DNA of 64,000 nucleotides, taken from Peterkaempfera sp044755465. Its GTDB lineage: Bacteria > Actinomycetota > Actinomycetes > Streptomycetales > Streptomycetaceae. Both the position numbers and the translations under genes were made by a program. Positions 58,869-64,000 of the stretch are shown here, one piece after another. Every line of letters begins with the position of its first letter. The first letter of the stretch is position 1. Where the stretch lies: NCBI RefSeq assembly GCF_044755465.1, contig NZ_JBIVRB010000017.1, positions 62,001 through 126,000 of the forward strand, written 5' to 3'. The notes beneath the pieces are model-generated. The model worked only from the letters and a program-made list of their open reading frames with translations. It searched no databases and was not told the origin of the DNA.

Positions 58869-60581
58869 TCAGCGCGCCGAGCGGCGGCGGCGGACGATGG
58901 CGAGGGCGCCCACGCCCAGGCCGAGGGCGAGCACGGCGGAGCCGGTGATCAGGCCGGTACGGTCGTCCGTACCGGTGGCCGCCAGCGCACCGCCGCCGGA
59001 GGTCCCGCCGGAGGTCCCGCCGGTCGCGCCGGCCGAAGCGCCGCTGCTGGTCGCCCCGGTCGCGCCGCCCGAGGACGAGCCGCCCGAGGACGAGCCGCCC
59101 GAGGAGCCCCCGGACGCGGCCGCCCCGGTCGCGCCGCCGGAGCCGGTGGCCGAGCCGCCCGTGGTGGCACCGGGGGTGGCCGGAGCACTGGGAGTGGCGG
59201 GGGGCGTGGAGGCGCCGGGGACCTGCACGGTGAGGGCCGCCGTGTCATTGCCCGGCACATCGTCGCGGTTGGGGTAGTCGGCGCGTCCCTTGGCCGTCAC
59301 GCTGCCCCGGGCACCCTTGACGGCCTTGTCGATCCGTACGACGAAGGTCAGGTCGAAGTCGTCACCGGCGTAGAAGGTGTCATCGATCTCGCAGCTGTAC
59401 GTCCGCGCGGCCTTGGCGCGCGGTGTGCAGGCCCACGGGTCGTCCTCGCCCGGGAACGGGATGCTGAGCACGGTCACTCCGGCGGGCACCTCGACCACCA
59501 TGGTGCCGCTGCCCGAGCCGGCGCGGTCGCCCAGCTGCATCGAACCGGGGCCGTTGTTGCGCACCCCCAGCCTGAGCTGCACCTGCTGGCCGACCCTGCC
59601 CCTGATCACGCCGCCGAGCGCCTGGTAGTCCGCGTGCTGACCGGTGGTCACGTCCACGGAGCCGCCGGTGCTCGCGAAGCCCTCGGCAGCCGTGGGCTTG
59701 AGGGTCAGCGCCGGTCCGGTGCCGGTGACGCTGTACGAGCCGGAGTCGTAGCCCGCCGGGGCGGGCCCGTCGAGTGCCCAGGCGAGGTAGTCGATGCTGC
59801 CGTACATCAGCTGGGGGTCCGCGCCGTACGACAGCGCGTCGGCGAACTCGTACGCCGTGCCGGGCGCCACCGTCACGTCCGGGAAGGTACACACCGCGTG
59901 CGCGTTGTTCTGCGGGGTGTCGGCGCCGATGTAGCGGCAGTTGTCGTACTTACGGGCCAGCCGCAGCCCGTCGGTGCCGTACAGCAGCACGCCGACGCCG
60001 GTCGCCGGGAGGTTGCCGGTGTTCTCGACGGCCGGGGTGAGCGGGAAGCGGGCGCCGGGGGCCAGGTCCTTGACGGCCGGGTGCACCCGGGGGATGAGCT
60101 GCGGGCCGCCGATGACGACCCGGGTGGAGCCGGTGACCGTACCGGCGTTGGCGGAGGAGGCCGTGTAGCTGAGCGTCCCGCCCTCCCCGATGGTCGCGCC
60201 CGCCGCCTGCCGGATGGTGAAGGGGATTAGCGGTATCAGCCCGTCCACCGAGCCGACGTCGCAGGTGAAGACCAGCCCGGCGGCCGTGCAGCCGCCGCCG
60301 GCCTTCAGCTGGACCTTGCCCGCCAGCGCGCCGGCGTCGACGGTGACCACCACGTCCTTGGCGATGGGCTTCTCGTCGGGCACCTGGGCGAGGTTCAGCT
60401 CCAGCTCGAACCGCGCGGGGGCCTTGCCCGTCGCCGGAACGTCCGCGTAGTACGTCTTCGGTGCCTTGAGCTGGAGTGTGGGGGCCGTGGTGGCCGATGC
60501 CGCCGGTACGGCGGCCAGTGCGGTGACCACGGTGACGGAGACCGCAGCCGTCAGCGTGGTGAGGCGTCTCAGCGTGACCAT
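58869..60581 (-). CDS. Secreted cell-wall protein with LAXTG sorting signal
   Basis: 570 residues from ATG 60581, which gives a compact signal peptide (LRRLTTLTAAVSVTVVTALA, cleavage after PAASA); ATG 60617 is an alternative. The mature protein is built of Ig-like/DUF11-type beta domains (LRLGVRNNGPGSMQLGDRAG, VENTGNLPATGVGVLLYG). A Ser/Gly/Ala/Thr-rich stalk (~480-530) leads to LAATG, a hydrophobic helix and VRRRRSAR, the class E sortase signal of streptomycetes. Anchored to peptidoglycan; binding partner unknown. Confidence 0.88.
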   Translation of the reverse strand: MVTLRRLTTLTAAVSVTVVTALAAVPAASATTAPTLQLKAPKTYYADVPATGKAPARFELELNLAQVPDEKPIAKDVVVTVDAGALAGKVQLKAGGGCTAAGLVFTCDVGSVDGLIPLIPFTIRQAAGATIGEGGTLSYTASSANAGTVTGSTRVVIGGPQLIPRVHPAVKDLAPGARFPLTPAVENTGNLPATGVGVLLYGTDGLRLARKYDNCRYIGADTPQNNAHAVCTFPDVTVAPGTAYEFADALSYGADPQLMYGSIDYLAWALDGPAPAGYDSGSYSVTGTGPALTLKPTAAEGFASTGGSVDVTTGQHADYQALGGVIRGRVGQQVQLRLGVRNNGPGSMQLGDRAGSGSGTMVVEVPAGVTVLSIPFPGEDDPWACTPRAKAARTYSCEIDDTFYAGDDFDLTFVVRIDKAVKGARGSVTAKGRADYPNRDDVPGNDTAALTVQVPGASTPPATPSAPATPGATTGGSATGSGGATGAAASGGSSGGSSSGGSSSGGATGATSSGASAGATGGTSGGTSGGGALAATGTDDRTGLITGSAVLALGLGVGALAIVRRRRSAR

Positions 60582-60622
60582 GACCAGAGGACCGACGAAC
60601 CGGCCGAAAGGTTGCATCCGGC

Positions 60623-61396
60623 TCAGCCCTGTCCCGCCGCACGGAGCCGCCGCAGCGTCCAGCCCCGGCCCGCCGGGTCCAGCGGGCGGGTGGCGGCGGT
60701 GAACAGTTCGGCGGCGCGGCGGTAGGACAGCCGGCCGCGACCGCTGAACGGGCACCGGTCCGCCGCCGGGGTGCCCTGCGGGGCGCGGCGGTCGGTCAGC
60801 AGCAACGGGCCCGCGGTGCGGCCCGCGACCAGCAGGGGCAGCAGCCGGGCCGCCCCGGCCCGCCAGCGCAGCGGCCGACCGGCCGCGCCGGCGCGGGTGC
60901 GGCGGCCGGGCAGGTCCAGGTCGTCCACGTCCAGGGCGAGCAGCTGCTCGATGGCGGCGCCGCTCTCGTACAGCAGGTGCCAGCCGGCCTTCTCCCGCAG
61001 CGGCACCCGCAGCGCGAACAGGGCGCGCAGCTCGTCCGGCGACAGCGGCGCGGCGGCGGCCTCGGGCAGCGCCGGGGGCCGCAGCCCGGCCACCGGGTCG
61101 CCGCTGATCCAGCCCTGGGCGCGCCACCAGCTGACGGCGGCGCGCAGGATGGAGAGTTCCCGGCTGACGGTCCGTGGGTCGCGGGCGGCCGACCGCAGCG
61201 CGAGGGCGTCCCGCAGCCTGGCGGCGGAGGCGGGGCTGTCCAGCAGGGCCAGCGGCAGCACCGGCGGCGCGGCGCGGCGGCGGTCGCCGCCGGTGGGCGT
61301 GGGCCGGTCCACCAGCGGCCAGGACCAGGTGGCCAGCGCGATCCGGTAGACCCGGCGGGAACCGGGGCTGGCGGCGGCAGACTCCGTCCATGGCAA
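60623..61396 (-). pseudogene. Degenerate tyrosine recombinase/integrase-like remnant
   Basis: 257 codons open from TTG 61396. An SAM-like core-binding part (RTVSRELSILRAAVSWWRAQ, GDPVAGLRPP) and the start of a catalytic domain (LSPDELRALFALR, LLYESGAAIEQLLALDVDDLDLPG) are visible. In active enzymes the second motif reads GxRxxEL; here the arginine is alanine. The frame stops after WTLRRLRAAGQG, where HxLRHxxA and the catalytic tyrosine should follow. It therefore cannot recombine DNA. Its 5' end overlaps the divergent MFS start. Confidence 0.7.
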
Positions 61397-62697
61397 GCAG
61401 TGCGAACGGTCGGCCGGCAGTGCCGGCCGAGCCCGACTTCCGGCGGTTCTTCATCGGGTACGCGACCTCCCTCTTCGGGTCGGCCATGGCGCCGGTGGCG
61501 GTCGCCTTCGCCGTCCTGGACAACGGCGGGAACGGCACCGGGCTCGGCTGGGTGATGGCGGCCCGGATTCTGCCGATCGTGCTGGTGCTGCTCGCGGGCG
61601 GTGTCATCGCGGACCGGCTGGACAGCAAGCGCGTGATGCTGACGGCGGATCTGCTCCGCTGCGCCACCCAGACGACGCTGGCCGTACTGCTGCTGACCGG
61701 GCGTCCGTCGCTGTGGACCATGGCCGCCACGGTCGCCGTCTGGGGCGTCGGGGAGGGCTTCTTCCTGCCCGCCCTGGGGGCGCTCACCCCGGAGCTGGTA
61801 CGGGATCGGCACCGGCTGTCGGACGCCAACGCCCTGCTCGGGCTGGCCCGATCGGTCGCCACCGTCGCCGGGCCGGGCACGGCGGGCATCGTCACCGCCG
61901 TCTGGGGGCCCGCAGCCGTGCTGCTCGCGGACGGCGCCAGCTATGCGATCGGCGCGCTGGCCCTGGTCCGGCTCTCGCTCCCCCGCCGCCCGGCCGCCGA
62001 GGAACCCGCGTCGCTCCTGGCCGACCTGCGGGAGGGCTGGACGGAGTTCCGCTCCCGGGCCTGGCTGTGGACCACCACCGCCCACATGGGGCTGTTCAAC
62101 CTGCTGGTGTGGGCGCCGTTCCTGGTGCTGGGCCCGCTCACCGCGCAGCGGCGGCTCGGCGGGGCGTGGGCCTGGGGCCTGGTGATGGCCGGGTACGGGA
62201 TCGGTGCCGTCGCGGGCGGCCTGGCCATGCTCGGCCGCCGGCCGGGCCGCCCGCTGGCGGTGGCGACGGTCGCCAGCCTCGGCTGGGCGCTGCCCTCCGC
62301 CGCGCTCGCCGTCCGCGCGCCGCTCGCCTGGACGGCGGTCGCCGCGCTGCTCGCGGGGGTCGGCTCGGCCGTGGTCGGCACCCTCTACAACAGCGTGACC
62401 CAGCAGCGGGTGCCGCCCGACGTACTGGCCCGGATCAGCGCCTTCGGCGCCCTGGGCGCTTTCGTGCTCGGCCCGGTGGGCCTGGCCGCCGCCGGACCGG
62501 TCGCGGAGCACACCGGCGCCTCCGCCGTGCTGGCCTTCGGCGCCGGGTGGCAGCTGGTGGCGGCGGCCGCCGTCCTGGCGATCCCCGCCGTACGGACGCT
62601 GGGCGCCCTCCGCCCACCCGACCCGGTGGCGGCCTCCCCCGGCCTGCCGACCGCCCCCGGACCGGAGGACGCCCAACCGGGCCGGTCCCCGACCTGA
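61390..62697 (+). CDS. MFS exporter, paralogue of the 57501 gene
   Basis: 435 residues from ATG 61390, close to the conserved N-terminus (PDFRRFFIGYATSLFGSAMAP). About 12 membrane segments; ADRLDSKRVMLTADLLRCA is the loop 2-3 motif and LREGWTEFRSRAWLW is shared with its paralogue (IREGWTEFRRIRWVW). The promoter must lie in the integrase remnant. No ribosome site is clear at this start. Substrate unknown. Confidence 0.88.
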   Translation: MASSANGRPAVPAEPDFRRFFIGYATSLFGSAMAPVAVAFAVLDNGGNGTGLGWVMAARILPIVLVLLAGGVIADRLDSKRVMLTADLLRCATQTTLAVLLLTGRPSLWTMAATVAVWGVGEGFFLPALGALTPELVRDRHRLSDANALLGLARSVATVAGPGTAGIVTAVWGPAAVLLADGASYAIGALALVRLSLPRRPAAEEPASLLADLREGWTEFRSRAWLWTTTAHMGLFNLLVWAPFLVLGPLTAQRRLGGAWAWGLVMAGYGIGAVAGGLAMLGRRPGRPLAVATVASLGWALPSAALAVRAPLAWTAVAALLAGVGSAVVGTLYNSVTQQRVPPDVLARISAFGALGAFVLGPVGLAAAGPVAEHTGASAVLAFGAGWQLVAAAAVLAIPAVRTLGALRPPDPVAASPGLPTAPGPEDAQPGRSPT

Positions 62698-62838
62698 GCC
62701 GGGGGCGGCTGGGTACCTGGTCCGGCCCGTGCGCGGTCATGGGGCCGCTCTGCCGTCCGCCGTCGGGGGGCGGGCGGCTGACGGGCCGTCGGCCGGGGCG
62801 GGCTTCTGCCGTGCTGGGCGTTGTGGTAGGCAGATCGG

Positions 62839-63477
62839 GTGACGACTTCCCGGCTGCCCTTCGACGCGGTCCTGTGCGACCTGGACGGCGTGATCCGCCA
62901 CTATGACTCCGCGCCGCTGCACCGGCTGGAACGGGCGGTGGGCGTGGCGGAGGGCACCACGGCCCGGATCGCCTTCTCGTCCGACGTGGACCGCCCGGCG
63001 CTGCTCGGGCAGATCAGCACCGCGCAGTGGGTCGAGAACATCGCTCTCCGGCTCGTCGGCCACCCGCTGCCGCCGACCCGGGCCCGCGAGCTGGCGGCGG
63101 CCTTCGAGGCGGCGCCGTTCCGGGCGGACGAGGAGGTGGTGGCGATGCTGCGGCGGGTACGGGGGCGGGTGCCGCTCGTCCTGGTGACCAACGCGACCTC
63201 GGCCCTGGACGGCGACCTCGCCCGGCTGGGCCTGGCCGACCTCGCGGACCACATCGTCAGCAGCGCCCGGGTCGGGGTGGCCAAGCCGGACCGCCGGATC
63301 TACGACCTCGCCGCCGAGCGGGCGGGCGCGGCGGCCGAGCGCTGCCTCTTCGTGGACGACCGGCCGGAGAACGTCCGGGCCGCCACCGCGCTGGGCATGA
63401 CCGGCCTGCACTACCGCACCCCCGCCGACCTGCGGACGGCCCTCGGCCCGCTGCTGGCCGAGGGCGCCCCGGCGTGA
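62839..63477 (+). CDS. HAD-family hydrolase
   Basis: 212 residues, GTG 62839. All four HAD motifs are seen: AVLCDLDGVIRHYD, LVLVTNATSALDG, GVAKPDRRIYDLA and CLFVDDRPENVRAA. A phosphatase of the HAD-IA group (haloacid dehalogenase/phosphoglycolate phosphatase-like). Overlaps the next gene by 4 bp (GTGA). Confidence 0.92.
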   Translation: MTTSRLPFDAVLCDLDGVIRHYDSAPLHRLERAVGVAEGTTARIAFSSDVDRPALLGQISTAQWVENIALRLVGHPLPPTRARELAAAFEAAPFRADEEVVAMLRRVRGRVPLVLVTNATSALDGDLARLGLADLADHIVSSARVGVAKPDRRIYDLAAERAGAAAERCLFVDDRPENVRAATALGMTGLHYRTPADLRTALGPLLAEGAPA

Positions 63478-63956
63478 CCGGTGCCCGCGTCGGGCGTGGC
63501 CCGGCGGGGTGGAGCGGGCTGCCGGGGTGGGGCGGGCTGCCGGGGTGGGCGCGGTGGGTGCTGGCGGGCTACGCGGTCGGCTTCACCGAGGGGACCTGCG
63601 CCCATCTGCTCGACCTGCTCCGGGGCGGGGTGCGGGTGTACGCGTCGTACGCGCCGCTGCCGGCGCAGGTGTTCTTCGTCGGCCTGGTAGTGCTCGATCC
63701 GCTGGTCGTGGCGCTGGTACTGCTGGGGCGACCGGCTGCGGCCCGGTTGGCGTGCGGCGTGATGGTGCTGGACGGAATTGCGAACTGGTACGTGGACTGG
63801 CCGCTGCTGCGGGAGAACCCGGCCTGGCTGCTGCGGCCGGTCGGGCTGCTGCCCATCACGTTGTTCGCGCTGTTCGTCGTGGTCACCGCCGCTCCGGTCC
63901 GGCGAGCGACCCGGCACCGGCCGTGTGAGCAGCCCCCCACGGCGGTAGCGGGCTGA
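63474..63956 (+). CDS. Hypothetical membrane protein
   Basis: 160 residues from GTG 63474, coupled to the HAD gene stop. Begins with a GLPGWGGLPGWARW repeat; then about four hydrophobic segments (WVLAGYAVGFTEGTCAHLL, VFFVGLVVLDPLVVALVLL, LACGVMVLDGIANWYVDW, LPITLFALFVVVTAAP). I do not recognise the family. Confidence 0.8.
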   Translation: MTGARVGRGPAGWSGLPGWGGLPGWARWVLAGYAVGFTEGTCAHLLDLLRGGVRVYASYAPLPAQVFFVGLVVLDPLVVALVLLGRPAAARLACGVMVLDGIANWYVDWPLLRENPAWLLRPVGLLPITLFALFVVVTAAPVRRATRHRPCEQPPTAVAG

Positions 63957-64000
63957 GCGCGCAGCACCCCGCGCCCCTGGGTGGTGCGTGGTCGGGGGCG

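Noticed and set aside
58869..61895. A single 1008-codon frame on the minus strand
   Set aside because: It runs through the surface protein, the integrase remnant (in another frame) and the start of an MFS gene. Signal peptide and domain limits show that only 58869-60581 is the gene.

Overview
The window is high-GC DNA from a streptomycete-type actinomycete (Streptomyces or Kitasatospora; the sequence alone does not decide between them). Evidence: extreme GC bias at codon position 3, many GTG starts, gamma-butyrolactone (GBL)-type regulators, the mycothiol gene mshA, an msiK-type ABC ATPase with a DasR-like operator, and a phoU/phoR-phoP/carD/ispD/ispF/cysS/rlmB block typical of the Streptomyces core chromosome.

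The left half (about 1-31 kb) is accessory. It opens with the C-terminal part of an NB-ARC/TPR regulator, a coiled coil-Mrr nuclease-TerD fusion and a small secreted MoaF-like protein. From about 5.4 to 30.1 kb lies what looks like a biosynthetic cluster without PKS or NRPS modules. It has two adenylate-forming enzymes (5578-7209 and 9260-10978), a free-standing adenylation C-terminal domain that lacks the catalytic lysine (7206-7586), a methyltransferase, AraC and GAPDH genes, and an FMN split-barrel protein. A long minus-strand run (26049 down to 15018) reads HpaB-type hydroxylase, flavin reductase, secreted EF-hand-like protein, FAD/NAD(P) enzyme, class II aldolase, NAD(P)-binding protein, Bcr/CflA exporter, DAHP synthase, chorismate mutase and prephenate dehydrogenase. 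The simplest reading is that the last three genes enlarge the prephenate/4-hydroxyphenylpyruvate/tyrosine pool, HpaB plus the reductase hydroxylate a phenol to a catechol, the other redox and aldolase enzymes tailor it, and one exporter removes the product. The product is not identified.

Control of this region appears hormone based. An AfsA-type synthase is translationally overlapped with a class D flavoprotein (27922-30110). Two ArpA/ScbR-type TetR proteins sit near the two ends of the region (8469-9071 and 26830-27477). Four 18-bp palindromes of the form ATACCTTC-N2-GAAGGTAT lie in front of the likely transcription units (5426, 7804, 12581, 27554). Only one of the two receptors keeps the tryptophan expected in the hormone pocket.

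The right half (about 31-64 kb) is mostly conserved core: an FAH-family hydrolase, tRNA-Thr(TGT), msiK, a sugar nucleotidyltransferase, DoxX, rlmB, cysS, ispF, ispD, carD, phoP-phoR, phoU, gpmA, mshA, a macro-domain protein and a response regulator-phosphatase. Smaller items of interest are a 56-residue cysteine-rich metallothionein-like protein, an XRE regulator overlapping a phasin-like gene behind a perfect 21-bp palindrome, a LAXTG surface protein, and a catalytically dead tyrosine-recombinase remnant between two paralogous MFS exporters. Several intergenic gaps carry short tandem repeats of period 9-18.
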